Counted from the stretch's first letter, positions 27,162-36,021 are shown. The stretch: DNA of 64,000 nt from Actinomadura opuntiae (GCF_030283205.1 NZ_JASNWF010000017.1:1-64000), one strand, 5' to 3'. Numbers and translations are program-made. The notes: generated by a model from the letters alone, not told the origin.

Positions 27162-27748
27162 CTTCTGCAATGCCGCTGGAACTGCTGCGCACGCCGCCGC
27201 CCAAGGAGCGCGCGGACGCGGCGCGCAACCGGGCGGCCGTGCTGGAGGCGGCCGCCCGGCTGTTCGCCGAGCGGGGCGTCGACGCGGTGTCGATGGACCA
27301 GGTGGCGGCGGAGGCCGGCGTCGGCAAGGGAACGCTGTTCCGGCGCTTCGGCGACAAGGCGGGGCTCGCCGTCGCGCTGCTGGACGCGCGCGAACGCGTG
27401 CTGCAGGAGGGGATCCTGCACGGGCCGCCGCCGCTGGGCCCGGGAGCGGGAAAGGACGAGCGCCTGGTCGCGTTCGTCGAGGCGTACCTGGACTACCTGC
27501 TGGAGCACCTGGCGCTCGTGCGGATGTCGGAGACCGCCTCGCCCGGCGCGCGGTACCGGATCGGCGCGTACCGGTTCTGGCACCGCCACGTGGCGATCCT
27601 GGCGGACGGCGCGCCCGACCCCGAGTACGCGGCGCACGCCGTGCTCGCGGCGCTGTCGGCCGAGCACGTGGCGGCGCTCCTGCCGGAACTCGGCGAGGAG
27701 CGCATCAGGGAGGGGGCCGTCCGGCTCGCCCGGCGCGCGCTGCGGTGA
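27131..27748 (+). CDS. TetR-family regulator, divergent from rhodanese
   Basis: 205 residues from ATG 27131; with TATAGT ending 6 nt upstream and no ribosome binding site this looks leaderless. A second ATG at 27170 would place both operators upstream. HTH: AVLEAAARLFAERGVDAVSMDQVAAEAGVGKGTLFRRFGDKAGLAVALLD. The C-terminal half (YLDYLLEHLALVRMSETASPGARYRIGAYRFWHRHVAILAD) matches a common actinobacterial TetR subfamily. It most likely represses itself and the rhodanese gene through the shared operators. Confidence 0.9.
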   Translation: MPRDVTGPQSASAMPLELLRTPPPKERADAARNRAAVLEAAARLFAERGVDAVSMDQVAAEAGVGKGTLFRRFGDKAGLAVALLDARERVLQEGILHGPPPLGPGAGKDERLVAFVEAYLDYLLEHLALVRMSETASPGARYRIGAYRFWHRHVAILADGAPDPEYAAHAVLAALSAEHVAALLPELGEERIREGAVRLARRALR

Positions 27749-27764
27749 CCGGGCGGCGGGACGC

Positions 27765-27795
27765 GGCGTGCCCGTCCGCACGGGGCGGGCACGCC
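27765..27795. terminator. Hairpin between convergent tetR and lpdA
   Basis: GGCGTGCCCG (27765-27774) pairs with CGGGCACGCC (27786-27795), 11-nt loop, in the 56-bp gap between two stop codons; usable from both strands. Confidence 0.7.
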
Positions 27796-27804
27796 GGAAC
27801 CGGT

Positions 27805-29208
27805 CTAGAGGTTGATCATGTGGCCGGCGAGGCCGTGCACGGCCTCCTTGACGGCCTCGCCCAGCGTCGGGTGGGCGTGCACGTTGCGGGCGACCTCGTG
27901 GACGGTCAGGTCCCATTGCTGCGCGAGGGTCAGCTCGGGCAGCAGCTCGGTCACCTCGGGGCCGATCAGGTGGGCGCCGAGGATCTCGCCGTACTTCGCG
28001 TCGCTGATCACCTTGACGAAGCCGTCGCCCTCGCCCATGCCGAGCGCCTTGCCGTTCGCGCTGTAGGGGAACTTGGCCACCTTGACGTCGAAGCCCTGCT
28101 CCTTCGCCTGCGCCTCCGTCCAGCCGAACGAGGCGATCTGCGGCTGGCAGTACGTGGCGCGCGGGATCATCACGTACTCGAGCTCCATCGTCTCGGCGCC
28201 CGCAATGGTCTCGGCGGCGACGATGCCCATCGCCTCGGCGGCGTGCGCCAGCATCAGCTTGGCGGTGACGTCGCCGATCGCGTAGATGTGCGGCACGGAC
28301 GTGCGGCAGCGGCCGTCCACGTCGACCGCGCCGCGCTCGGTGAGCTGGACGCCGGCCTTGTCCAGGCCGTAGCCGTCCACGTTCGGCTGGAAGCCGATCG
28401 CCTGCAGCACCTTGTCGGTCTCGATGACCTGCTGGGCGCCGTCCTTGCCGGTGACGGTCACCTTGACCTTCTCGCCGGAGTCGTCGATGCCGTCGACCCG
28501 GGTGGAGGTCAGCACGTCGATGCCGAGCTTGCGGTACCGCTTCGCCAGCTCCTTGGACACGTCGGCGTCCTCGTTCGGGACCATCCGGTCGAGGAACTCG
28601 ACGATCGTCACCTTGACGCCGTAGTTGTGCAGGACGTAGGCGAACTCGACGCCGATCGCGCCCGCGCCGGCGATGACGATGCTCCCCGGCAGCTCGGAGC
28701 TGAGGATCTGCTCCTCGTAGGTGACGACCCGCTCCGACAGCGAGGTGCCCGGCAGCAGCTTGGTGTGCGCGCCCGCCGCGATGATGCAGTGGTCGAAGGT
28801 GACGGTCTCGGAGGACCCGTCGGCCCTGGCGACCTGGAGGGTGTTGGGGTCGGTGAACGTCCCGCGCCCGTCATAGGAGGTGATCTTGTTCTTCTTCATC
28901 AGGAACTGGACGCCCTTGACGAGCTTGTCCGACACCTGGCGGCTGCGCTGGTAGGCGACGCCGTAGTCGAAGGTGACGCTGCCCTCGACGTTGATCCCGT
29001 AGGTCTTCTGCTCCTGGGTGAAGATGTGCGCCAGCTCGGCGTTGCGCAGCAGCGCCTTCGAGGGGATGCAGCCGACGTTGAGGCACACCCCGCCCCAGTA
29101 CCGCTCCTCGATGACCGCCGTCTTCAGCCCGAGCTGTGCCGACCGGATCGCGGCGACATATCCACCCGGACCCGCGCCCAGGACCACGACGTCAAAATGT
29201 TCGCTCAT
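27805..29208 (-). CDS. lpdA: Dihydrolipoyl dehydrogenase (E3)
   Basis: 467 residues from ATG 29208. FAD-binding GAGPGGYVAAIRSAQLG, redox-active disulfide GGVCLNVGCIPSK (Cys42, Cys47), NAD-binding GAGAIGVEFAYVLHNYGVKVTIVE, second FAD motif IYAIGDVTAKLMLAHAAEAMG, and the dimer-interface catalytic HAHPTLGE. It reoxidises lipoamide in the 2-oxoacid dehydrogenase and glycine cleavage complexes. No E1 or E2 gene is next to it. The frame continues 34 codons upstream but without homology. Confidence 0.95.
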   Translation of the reverse strand: MSEHFDVVVLGAGPGGYVAAIRSAQLGLKTAVIEERYWGGVCLNVGCIPSKALLRNAELAHIFTQEQKTYGINVEGSVTFDYGVAYQRSRQVSDKLVKGVQFLMKKNKITSYDGRGTFTDPNTLQVARADGSSETVTFDHCIIAAGAHTKLLPGTSLSERVVTYEEQILSSELPGSIVIAGAGAIGVEFAYVLHNYGVKVTIVEFLDRMVPNEDADVSKELAKRYRKLGIDVLTSTRVDGIDDSGEKVKVTVTGKDGAQQVIETDKVLQAIGFQPNVDGYGLDKAGVQLTERGAVDVDGRCRTSVPHIYAIGDVTAKLMLAHAAEAMGIVAAETIAGAETMELEYVMIPRATYCQPQIASFGWTEAQAKEQGFDVKVAKFPYSANGKALGMGEGDGFVKVISDAKYGEILGAHLIGPEVTELLPELTLAQQWDLTVHEVARNVHAHPTLGEAVKEAVHGLAGHMINL

Positions 29209-29368
29209 ATTCACCGACGATATTCGGCGCGGGGCCGTGCTCGCATCCCGGACGGCGGCGCGGCGGCCCCGGCCGCGCGGCGGGCCGCGGGCGGCGATCT
29301 CCCTGGCCACGGCGCGTGACCACGGGGTGCCCGTACGGGTCCGTCGTCACATGCTGTTAGGGTTTTCC

Positions 29369-29400
29369 ACGTCCCCCGCCGTGAACCTTCGCGGGGGCGT
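29369..29400 (+). promoter_or_regulatory. Hairpin and -10 box in gene-free stretch 29209-29650
   Basis: The 442-bp gap between lpdA and the next gene holds no credible gene. TTAGGGT near 29357-29363 is a possible -10 box for the + strand; it is followed by CCCCCGC (29373-29379) pairing with GCGGGGG (29391-29397), extended by ACG/CGT with one bulge. Could be an early leader hairpin of the downstream gene. Confidence 0.3.
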
Positions 29401-29650
29401 GCGGCGCCCGAGCGGCGCGGCGGTGGCGCACCGCAGGCGCGCCCGTGCCGTCCCGCCGCGCGAGCCCGGCGGCGTTCCGGAACCGCGCCCGCGGACGGCG
29501 CCGCCTTCCAGGCCGCGCCACCGCCGGAACGCCGCGCCGCCGCTGTACCACGGTGCCGCTGGAACACGGCGGCGCCGGCCGATCGTTGCCCTCAGATGGC
29601 CTGCCCCCGGGCGCAACGGCCCGTCCCGAGCCGAGTGGAGGAGAAGCCGA

Positions 29651-30253
29651 GTGAGGATTCCCAAGCGCGTCAACGCCGTCCTGGACCGGATGGAGAAGCA
29701 CTTTGGCGCACTTGCGGTCGTCGTCGCGCTGCTCGTCGTGGCGCTGGTCGCCACGTTCGCGCCGCCGCTGGTCGGGCTTCCCGTCGCCGGCTTCGTCATC
29801 GGGCTCGCCGTCGGCGGCTTCGTCGTGCACGTCCGGCAGAGCCGGCGGATCGCCCGGGCCCGCGCGGAGGTCGACGACCTGCTGCGCGAGAACGGCGCGC
29901 TGCGGCACCGCAACACCGTCCTCGCCAGCGGCGTGATCAGCCGGGGCGCGCAGGAGACGCAGGCGCTGGTGGCCATCCCGGAGGACGACGAGGACCTGGT
30001 CGACGACGACCCGTCGCGCACCGCGGCGCTACCGGAGCTGACCGACGAGCTGCTCGGCGGCGACCCGGCCGACACCCTCGTCGACGGCGTCCTCGGCGAC
30101 GTCATCCTCGACGATCCGGCCGCGTCGCGCGTCGCCGAGGACGCCGCCGAGGAGGAGAAGCCGGCCGACGACGCCGCCACCGCGAACGGAGCCGCCGCGG
30201 GGCGGGCCGTCGAGAGCGACGAGGACACCGCCGGGAACGTCCGGAGGGCGTGA
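29651..30253 (+). CDS. Hypothetical membrane protein with acidic tail
   Basis: 200 residues from GTG 29651 with GGAGGAG about 9 nt upstream. Two adjacent hydrophobic helices (ALAVVVALLVVALVATFAPPL and VAGFVIGLAVGGFVVHV), a short coiled-coil-like Arg/Leu stretch (RQSRRIARARAEVDDLLRENGALRHRNTVLASGV) and a long acidic, probably disordered tail. Not recognised. 86 bp upstream of the MHS transporter, same strand. Confidence 0.65.
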   Translation: MRIPKRVNAVLDRMEKHFGALAVVVALLVVALVATFAPPLVGLPVAGFVIGLAVGGFVVHVRQSRRIARARAEVDDLLRENGALRHRNTVLASGVISRGAQETQALVAIPEDDEDLVDDDPSRTAALPELTDELLGGDPADTLVDGVLGDVILDDPAASRVAEDAAEEEKPADDAATANGAAAGRAVESDEDTAGNVRRA

Positions 30254-30339
30254 CCGCGCCCTTGCGGAGGGGGCACCGGGCCGCAGAACCGCGCGTTACG
30301 TTCGCTGATCTTCGGGCAGAGGAAGCCCGGGAGGTGCGG

Positions 30340-31743
30340 ATGAACGCAGAGTCCGGTCCGGAGTCCGCCGACCCGGCGGGGACGGTGGAAGGCGGCGACC
30401 ACGCCGCCGGCGAGGACCTCGATCTCGGCGCGGTGCACAAGGCCGTGATCGCCTCGGCGATGGGCAACTGCATCGAGTGGTTCGACTTCGGCGTGTTCAG
30501 CGCCGGGGTGATGACCTCGATCATCGGCACCGCGTTCTTCCCCGAGGGCAGCTCCGGCAGCGCGACGCTGCGCTCGTTCGCGCTGATCGCGGCGGCGTTC
30601 CTGGCCCGCCCGTTCGGCGGGCTGTTCTTCGGCCCGATGGGCGACAGGCTCGGCCGCAAGCGGGTGCTCGCCACCACGATCATCCTGATGTCCGGCTCCA
30701 CGTTCGTGATCGGCATCCTGCCCGGCTACGACACGATCGGGATCGCGGCGCCGCTGCTGCTGCTGGCGGTGCGCCTCACCCAGGGCTTCTCGACGGGCGG
30801 CGAGTACGGCGGCGCCGCCACGATGATCGCCGAGTACGCGCCGACGAACCGGCGCGGCTATTTCGGCAGCTTCCTGGAGTTCGGCACGCTGACCGGCTAC
30901 ATCATGGGCGCCGGTCTCGTGCTGCTGGTGAACCTCGCGGTCGGGGACGCGGCGATGCACGACTGGGGCTGGCGGATCCCGTTCCTGATCGCGCTGCCGC
31001 TCGGGGCCGTCGGGCTCTACGTGCGGACCCGGATCGAGGACACCCCGACCTTCCAGCGGATGGAGGCGTCCGGCAAGAAGGCCCGCTCGCCGCTGAAGGA
31101 GACCCTCGAGCACTACTGGAAGATCATCCTGATGCTGATCGGGATCGTCTTCCTGCTGAACGTCGCCGACTACACGCTGCTCACCTTCATGCCGTCGTAC
31201 CTGGTCGACTTCCTGCACATGGGCAGCGTGAAGTCGCAGCTGGTCACGATCGGGGTGGAGGCCGCGATGATGGCGGTGATCCTGCCGACCGGCCACCTGT
31301 CGGACCGGATCGGCCGCAAGCCGGTGCTGCTGATGGCGGCGGTCGGGTTCATCGTGCTGAGCTGGCCGGCGTTCGCGCTGATGCAGACCAACAACTGGTT
31401 CGGCATCGCGTTCGGCTACGCGATCATCGGCGGGCTGCTGGTGCTGATGCTCGCGGTGATCGGCGCGACGTTCCCGGCGATGTTCCCGACGAAGGTGCGG
31501 TACGGGGCGTTCGCGATCGGCTACAACATCTCGACGTCGCTGTTCGGCGGCACGGCCGCGGTGCTGGTCGGCTCGCTGATCGACGCCACGGGCAGCAACT
31601 ACGTCCCGGCGTACTACATCATGATCGCGGCGGCGGTGGCGCTGGTCCCGATCCTGCTGATCAAGGAGACGGCGAACGTGCCGATCGAGCGGGTCGGAAT
31701 GGAGAACGCCCCGGAACCGGTGGGCTCCGGGGCGGAACGCTGA
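30340..31743 (+). CDS. proP: MFS transporter, MHS/ProP type
   Basis: 467 residues from ATG 30340 with GGGAGG 6 nt upstream. Metabolite:H+ symporter subfamily marks: ASAMGNCIEWFDFGVFSA at the first helix, RPFGGLFFGPMGDRLGRKRVL (loop 2-3 motif), RLTQGFSTGGEYGGAATMIAEYAP, RRGYFGSFLEFGTLTGY, and HLSDRIGRKPVL in the second half. ProP itself takes up proline and glycine betaine for osmoprotection; other members move dicarboxylates or shikimate, so the symbol is tentative. A perfect hairpin follows the stop. Confidence 0.88.
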   Translation: MNAESGPESADPAGTVEGGDHAAGEDLDLGAVHKAVIASAMGNCIEWFDFGVFSAGVMTSIIGTAFFPEGSSGSATLRSFALIAAAFLARPFGGLFFGPMGDRLGRKRVLATTIILMSGSTFVIGILPGYDTIGIAAPLLLLAVRLTQGFSTGGEYGGAATMIAEYAPTNRRGYFGSFLEFGTLTGYIMGAGLVLLVNLAVGDAAMHDWGWRIPFLIALPLGAVGLYVRTRIEDTPTFQRMEASGKKARSPLKETLEHYWKIILMLIGIVFLLNVADYTLLTFMPSYLVDFLHMGSVKSQLVTIGVEAAMMAVILPTGHLSDRIGRKPVLLMAAVGFIVLSWPAFALMQTNNWFGIAFGYAIIGGLLVLMLAVIGATFPAMFPTKVRYGAFAIGYNISTSLFGGTAAVLVGSLIDATGSNYVPAYYIMIAAAVALVPILLIKETANVPIERVGMENAPEPVGSGAER

Positions 31744-31750
31744 TCTGCCG

Positions 31751-31778
31751 CCGTTCCCGCCCGCGCGGGCGGGAACGG
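31751..31778. terminator. Perfect 14+14 palindrome after proP
   Basis: CCGTTCCCGCCCGC followed directly by its reverse complement GCGGGCGGGAACGG. It lies 8 bp after the proP stop and 12 bp before the stop of the small opposite-strand ORF, so it can serve both. Confidence 0.85.
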
Positions 31779-31789
31779 CGCGCGGCGCG

Positions 31790-31888
31790 TCAGCGGGCGA
31801 AGTGCCGGCGGGCCCAGCCCGCCAGCGATCCCGCGATCACGAGTGCGGCGGTCGTCTCGATCGCCAGTGCCGTCCAAACGATGGTCAC
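31790..31888 (-). CDS. Candidate 32-residue single-helix membrane peptide
   Basis: GTG 31888 is preceded by GGGAGG at 7-8 nt (31893-31898 region). The product VTIVWTALAIETTAALVIAG continuing SLAGWARRHFAR is one membrane helix with a basic end, like the small subunits found next to some solute transporters. It converges on proP through a shared terminator, so it is not in its operon. A CRP-like palindrome lies 110 bp upstream. No family match is claimed. Confidence 0.5.
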   Translation of the reverse strand: MTIVWTALAIETTAALVIAGSLAGWARRHFAR

Positions 31889-31997
31889 CGGGGGCCTCCC
31901 TCCGTCTTCGGCCGGACGCGTCCCGTTTCCGCGTCCGATGCTCACCGGGTTCAACACCAGGATGCGGTTCCGGTTTCCCTGCCCGAGCCCGCCCGTG

Positions 31998-32015
31998 GCG
32001 TGATCTGGATCACGC
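31998..32015. promoter_or_regulatory. CRP/FNR-like palindrome
   Basis: GCGTGATCTGGATCACGC is an 8-2-8 perfect palindrome containing GTGA-N6-TCAC, the core of CRP sites. It lies 110 bp upstream of the small membrane ORF (minus strand) and 209 bp upstream of the putative -10 box of the encapsulin operon (plus strand). Which promoter it serves is not clear. Confidence 0.55.
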
Positions 32016-32027
32016 GCCACCCTCTCT

Positions 32028-32068
32028 GACCTGCGACGAAACCTCTATGGAGGGTAAAAACGCAGGTC
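32028..32068 (+). promoter_or_regulatory. Inverted repeat in encapsulin operon upstream region
   Basis: GACCTGCG (32028-32035) and CGCAGGTC (32061-32068) are perfect 8-bp arms; inside is a small hairpin CCTC-TATG-GAGG (32042-32053) followed by TAAAAA. Could be a regulator site or hairpin in the 357-bp gene-free stretch 31889-32245. Confidence 0.35.
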
Positions 32069-32199
32069 GTCGCCGTGCGGCCCGGCACCCGCCCCGGATG
32101 CCGGCGTCCCGTACCGGTTTGGAATCTCATTCGACGGCCCGGCGCGGGCTATCGCCGAGCGGTGTGACTTCTGTGGCGCCGAGGCGAACATATAGCTCG

Positions 32200-32229
32200 T
32201 TGCGCCCGTTCGATTACCGTCGGTAGCGT
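32200..32229 (+). promoter_or_regulatory. Putative promoter of encapsulin-geosmin operon
   Basis: TTGCGC (32200-32205), 18-bp spacer, TAGCGT (32224-32229). Predicted transcript start near 32236, giving a leader of about 10 nt to ATG 32246 or 43 nt to GTG 32279. Confidence 0.4.
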
Positions 32230-32278
32230 CTCCGTTGGTTCATCCATGGCAGACCCACGACGAATCGGTGGTGTGGAC

Positions 32279-33679
32279 GTGACGGAAGAGCAGTTGAGCC
32301 TCAGTACCTCTGCGGCGCGGAACCTGGCGACCACGACCAAGTCCGTCCCCCAGATGCAGGGGATCACCTCCCGGTGGCTGCTGAAGCTGCTGCCGTGGGT
32401 GGAGGCGTCCGGCGGCGCCTACCGCGTCAACCGGCGGCTCACCTACACGGTCGGCGACGGGCGGGTGACGTTCGTGACGACCGGCGCGGACGTCCGGGTC
32501 ATCCCGCGCGAGCTGGGCGAGCTGCCCCCGCTGCGCGGCTACGAGGACGACCTGGCCCTGGACGCGCTGGCCGGCCGGTTCACCCAGCACGAGTACGAGC
32601 CCGGCGACGTCATCGTGGAGGAGGGCCGGCCGATCGACCGGGTGGTCCTGGTCGTGCACGGCAAGCTCAGCCGGGTCGGCACCGGCGAGTACGGCGCGGA
32701 GGCCGTGCACGGCACGCTCGCCGACGGGGACTTCTTCGGCGAGCAGGCCCTCGTCGGCACCGACGAGGGCGCGGAGCCGGCGACCTGGGACTACACCGTC
32801 AAGGCGCTGACCACGGTGACGGTGCTCAGCATGAGCGAGTCCGACTTCCAGGAGACGCTCGGCCAGTCCGCGTCGCTCCAGGCCCATCTGGAGGAGTACC
32901 GGGCGAGCCCCGACCGCGCGAGCAACGAGCACGGCGAGGCCGCGATCGACCTGGCGTCCGGGCACGACGGCGAGCCGGTGCTGCCCGGCACGTTCGTCGA
33001 CTACGAGGGCGCACCCCGCGAGTACGAGCTGAGCGTCGCGCAGACGGTGCTGCGGGTGCACACCCGCGTCGCCGACCTCTACAACGAGCCGATGGACCAG
33101 GTGGAGCAGCAGCTCCGGCTGACCATCGAGGCGCTGCGCGAGCGCCAGGAGCACGAGCTGATCAACAACCGGGACTTCGGGCTGCTGCACAACACCGACC
33201 TGACCCAGCGCGTCCACACCCGGTCCGGCCCGCCCACCCCCGACGACATGGACGAGCTGCTCACCCTGGTCTGGAAGGACCCGGCGTTCTTCCTCGCCCA
33301 CCCGAAGGCGATCGCGGCGTTCGGCCGCGAGTGCAGCGCCCGCGGCGTCTACCCCGACAGCGTGGACGTCGGCGGCCACAAGGTGCCGGGCTGGCGCGGC
33401 GTCCCGATCTTCCCCTGCAACAAGCTCCCGGTCAGCCGGACCAAGACCAGCTCGATCCTGCTGATGCGCACCGGCGAGGCGACGCAGGGCGTCATCGGCC
33501 TGCACCAGACCGGGCTTCCGGACGAGTACCAGCCGGGCCTGTCGGTCCGGTACATGGGCATCGACGACAAGGCGCTCATCAACTACCTGGTCAGCTGCTA
33601 CTACTCGGCCGCCGTCCTGGTCCCGGACGCGCTCGGCATGCTGGAGTCCGTCGAGATCGCGCACGGCGGTGCGGCGTAG
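32279..33679 (+). CDS. Family 2B encapsulin shell protein, first copy
   Basis: 466 residues from GTG 32279 (GGTGG upstream); an in-frame ATG at 32246 would add 11 residues. The N-terminus LSLSTSAARNLATTTKSVPQMQGITSRWLLKLLPWVE and the C-terminal HK97-fold half (VDYEGAPREYELSVAQTVLRVHTRVADLYNEPMDQVEQQLRLTIEALRERQEHELINN through GVIGLHQTGLPDEYQPGLSVRYMGIDDKALINYL) are those of family 2B encapsulins. Inserted between them (about 95-190) is a cyclic-nucleotide-binding domain (FTQHEYEPGDVIVEEGRPIDRVVLVVHGKLSRVGTGEYG, DGDFFGEQAL). The position of the phosphate-binding Arg of CRP is Trp here. Expected to self-assemble into a protein compartment; stop overlaps the geosmin synthase GTG (TAGTG). Confidence 0.93.
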   Translation: MTEEQLSLSTSAARNLATTTKSVPQMQGITSRWLLKLLPWVEASGGAYRVNRRLTYTVGDGRVTFVTTGADVRVIPRELGELPPLRGYEDDLALDALAGRFTQHEYEPGDVIVEEGRPIDRVVLVVHGKLSRVGTGEYGAEAVHGTLADGDFFGEQALVGTDEGAEPATWDYTVKALTTVTVLSMSESDFQETLGQSASLQAHLEEYRASPDRASNEHGEAAIDLASGHDGEPVLPGTFVDYEGAPREYELSVAQTVLRVHTRVADLYNEPMDQVEQQLRLTIEALRERQEHELINNRDFGLLHNTDLTQRVHTRSGPPTPDDMDELLTLVWKDPAFFLAHPKAIAAFGRECSARGVYPDSVDVGGHKVPGWRGVPIFPCNKLPVSRTKTSSILLMRTGEATQGVIGLHQTGLPDEYQPGLSVRYMGIDDKALINYLVSCYYSAAVLVPDALGMLESVEIAHGGAA

Positions 33680-36021
33680 TGCGACCGTTCGAGCTCCCCG
33701 AGTTCTACCTGCCGCACCCGGCGCGGCTGAACCCCCGCGTCGAGGCGGCCCGCGCGCGCTCCCGGCGCTGGGCGCACGACATGGGGATCCTCGGACCCGA
33801 CGCCACGGGACCCGAGGTCTGGAGCGAGGACGAGTACGACGCCCACGACTACGCACTGCTCACCGCGTACACGCACCCGGAGGCGCCCGGCTCCCTGCTG
33901 GATCTGGTGACCGACTGGTACGTGTGGGTCTTCTACTTCGACGACCACTTCCTCGAACGGTACAAGCGGCCCCGCGACCTCGCGGGCGCCGAGCGCCACC
34001 TCGCGCGGCTCCCCGCCTTCATGCCCGTGGAGGCGGGGAGCCCGCCGCCGCCCGAGCCGGCGAACCCGGTCGAGCGGGGCCTCGCCGACCTGTGGGAGCG
34101 GACCGTCCCGCTGATGTCGCCGCAGTGGCGGGCCCGGTTCGCCGAGAGCACCCGCAACCTGCTGCAGGAGTCGGCGTGGGAGCTGGCCGGCATCGACGAG
34201 GGGCGCGTCCCGAACCCGATCGACTACGTGCACATGCGCCGCAAGGTCGGCGGCGCGCCCTGGTCGGCGGACCTGGTCGAGGTGGCGGCCGGCGCGGAGG
34301 TGCCGGCGCGGGTCGCCGGGACGCGCCCGCTCCAGGTGCTGAAGGACGCCTTCTCCGACGCCGTCCACCTGCGCAACGACATCTTCTCCTACCAGCGCGA
34401 GACCGAGCAGGAGGGCGAGGTCAACAACGGCGTCCTGGTGCTGGAGCGGTTCCTCGGCACCGAGCCGCAGCGCGCCGCCGAGATCACCAACGACCTGCTG
34501 ACGTCCCGGATGCAGCAGTTCGAGAACACCGCCGTCACCGAGCTGCCGATGCTGTTCGAGGAGCACGGGCTCGACGCGGGCGAGCGCCTCGCCGTGCTCC
34601 GCTACGCGCGCGGCCTCCAGGACTGGCAGTCCGGCGGGCACGCCTGGCACCTGCGGTCCAGCCGCTACATGAACGAGGGCGCGGCGCGGCGGCGCGGCCT
34701 CGCGGGGATACCGGAGATCGCCGGGCTGCTCGGTCTCGGCACCTCGGCGGTGCGGATCCGGTCGCTGGCCGGCCCGCCTTCCGGGCTGAGGCCCCCGGGG
34801 ACCGGGGGCCCGTTCCCAGGAGCGGCGCCGCCGCCCGCCTCCGACGGGTTCACGATGCCGGAGTTCACGCTGCCGTACGAGACGCTGGTGAACCCGCGCG
34901 TCGCCGGGCTCCGCGCGCACGTGGCGGCCTGGGCCCGCGAGATGGGGATGCTGGACGGCGGCGCCTCCGGCCCGTCCGCGCCCGCCGTCTGGACGCCGGA
35001 CGCGTTCGACGCCGCCGACTACGCGATGTTCGCGGCGCTCACCCACCCCGACGCGCCCGGTCCCGAACTCGAGCTGATCGCCGACTGGCACGTGTGGCGG
35101 TACCACTTCGACGACTTCTTCGCCGAACGGTTCAAGCGGCCCCGCGACCTGCCCGGCGCCCGGGCGTACACGGCCCGGCTGCTCGCGCCGCCGCCGGGCG
35201 CCGAGCCGTCCGACCCCGTCCAGCGGGGGCTCGCCGACCTGCGGGCCCGCACCGCCGCCGCCATGTCCGAGGACGAGCGCGCCGGGCTCGCCGAGGCGCT
35301 GCGGCAGCTCACCGACAGCTGGCTGTGGGAGCTGGCCGGGCTCCTGCAGAACCGCGTCCCCGACCCTGTGGACTACGTCGAGATGCGCCGCAGGACGAGC
35401 GGCGCCGCGTTCACCGCCGGGCTGCTGCGGCACGCCCTGGCGGACGGGTTGCCGGACGCCGTGCTGTCGTCCACGCCGATGGAGGCGCTGCGGGACTCCT
35501 TCGCCGACATCGGCGGGCTCCGCAACGACCTGCTCTCCTTCCACAAGGAGACCGAGGTCGAGGGCGTGCACGACAACGGCGTCGTGGCCGTCCAGCGGTT
35601 CCTCGGCTGCGGGACGCAGCGCGCCGCCGACATCGTCGCCGACCTGATCGAGGCGCGCGTGCGGCAGTTCGAGCGGACCGCCGAGGCCGACCTGCCGGTC
35701 CTGGCCGCCGAGCACGGGCTGGACGCCGCGGCCCGCGCCGCCCTGGCCCGTTACGTCCAGGCCATGCGCCGCTGGATGGCCGGTGACCTGCACTGGTCCA
35801 CGACCACCGGCCGCTACGCCCGCCCCGCCGGTACCGCCGACGCTGCGTCCGCCGGGAAGGGCGCGGCGTCCGCCGGGCTCGCGGCGGTGCGCGCCCCGTC
35901 CGGGCCGTCCGGGCTCGGCACCTCGGCGGCCCGCGCGCCGTTCCGCCCGGCGCGGGCGCGTCCCGCGCCGCCCCGGCACAGCCAGACCCAACCAGCGATC
36001 CCCGGAGGTAGCGGCACATGA
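33679..36021 (+). CDS. geoA: Two-domain germacradienol/geosmin synthase
   Basis: 780 residues from GTG 33679. N-terminal terpene cyclase domain (FPP to germacradienol): FELPEFYLPHPARLNP, metal motif DDHFLE (88-93) and NSE motif N233-D-I-F-S-Y-Q-R-E241. C-terminal domain (germacradienol to geosmin): FTMPEFTLPYETLVNPRV, DDFFAE (478-483) and N616-D-L-L-S-F-H-K-E624. Both domains keep all metal ligands, so full geosmin formation is expected. The interdomain linker holds GLGTSAVR (352-359) and the ~65-residue Pro/Ala-rich C-terminal tail holds GLGTSAAR (745-752). Placed between two encapsulin genes with overlapping starts, it is the probable cargo. Standalone geosmin synthases elsewhere are similar but usually lack such neighbours. 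Confidence 0.95.
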   Translation: MRPFELPEFYLPHPARLNPRVEAARARSRRWAHDMGILGPDATGPEVWSEDEYDAHDYALLTAYTHPEAPGSLLDLVTDWYVWVFYFDDHFLERYKRPRDLAGAERHLARLPAFMPVEAGSPPPPEPANPVERGLADLWERTVPLMSPQWRARFAESTRNLLQESAWELAGIDEGRVPNPIDYVHMRRKVGGAPWSADLVEVAAGAEVPARVAGTRPLQVLKDAFSDAVHLRNDIFSYQRETEQEGEVNNGVLVLERFLGTEPQRAAEITNDLLTSRMQQFENTAVTELPMLFEEHGLDAGERLAVLRYARGLQDWQSGGHAWHLRSSRYMNEGAARRRGLAGIPEIAGLLGLGTSAVRIRSLAGPPSGLRPPGTGGPFPGAAPPPASDGFTMPEFTLPYETLVNPRVAGLRAHVAAWAREMGMLDGGASGPSAPAVWTPDAFDAADYAMFAALTHPDAPGPELELIADWHVWRYHFDDFFAERFKRPRDLPGARAYTARLLAPPPGAEPSDPVQRGLADLRARTAAAMSEDERAGLAEALRQLTDSWLWELAGLLQNRVPDPVDYVEMRRRTSGAAFTAGLLRHALADGLPDAVLSSTPMEALRDSFADIGGLRNDLLSFHKETEVEGVHDNGVVAVQRFLGCGTQRAADIVADLIEARVRQFERTAEADLPVLAAEHGLDAAARAALARYVQAMRRWMAGDLHWSTTTGRYARPAGTADAASAGKGAASAGLAAVRAPSGPSGLGTSAARAPFRPARARPAPPRHSQTQPAIPGGSGT

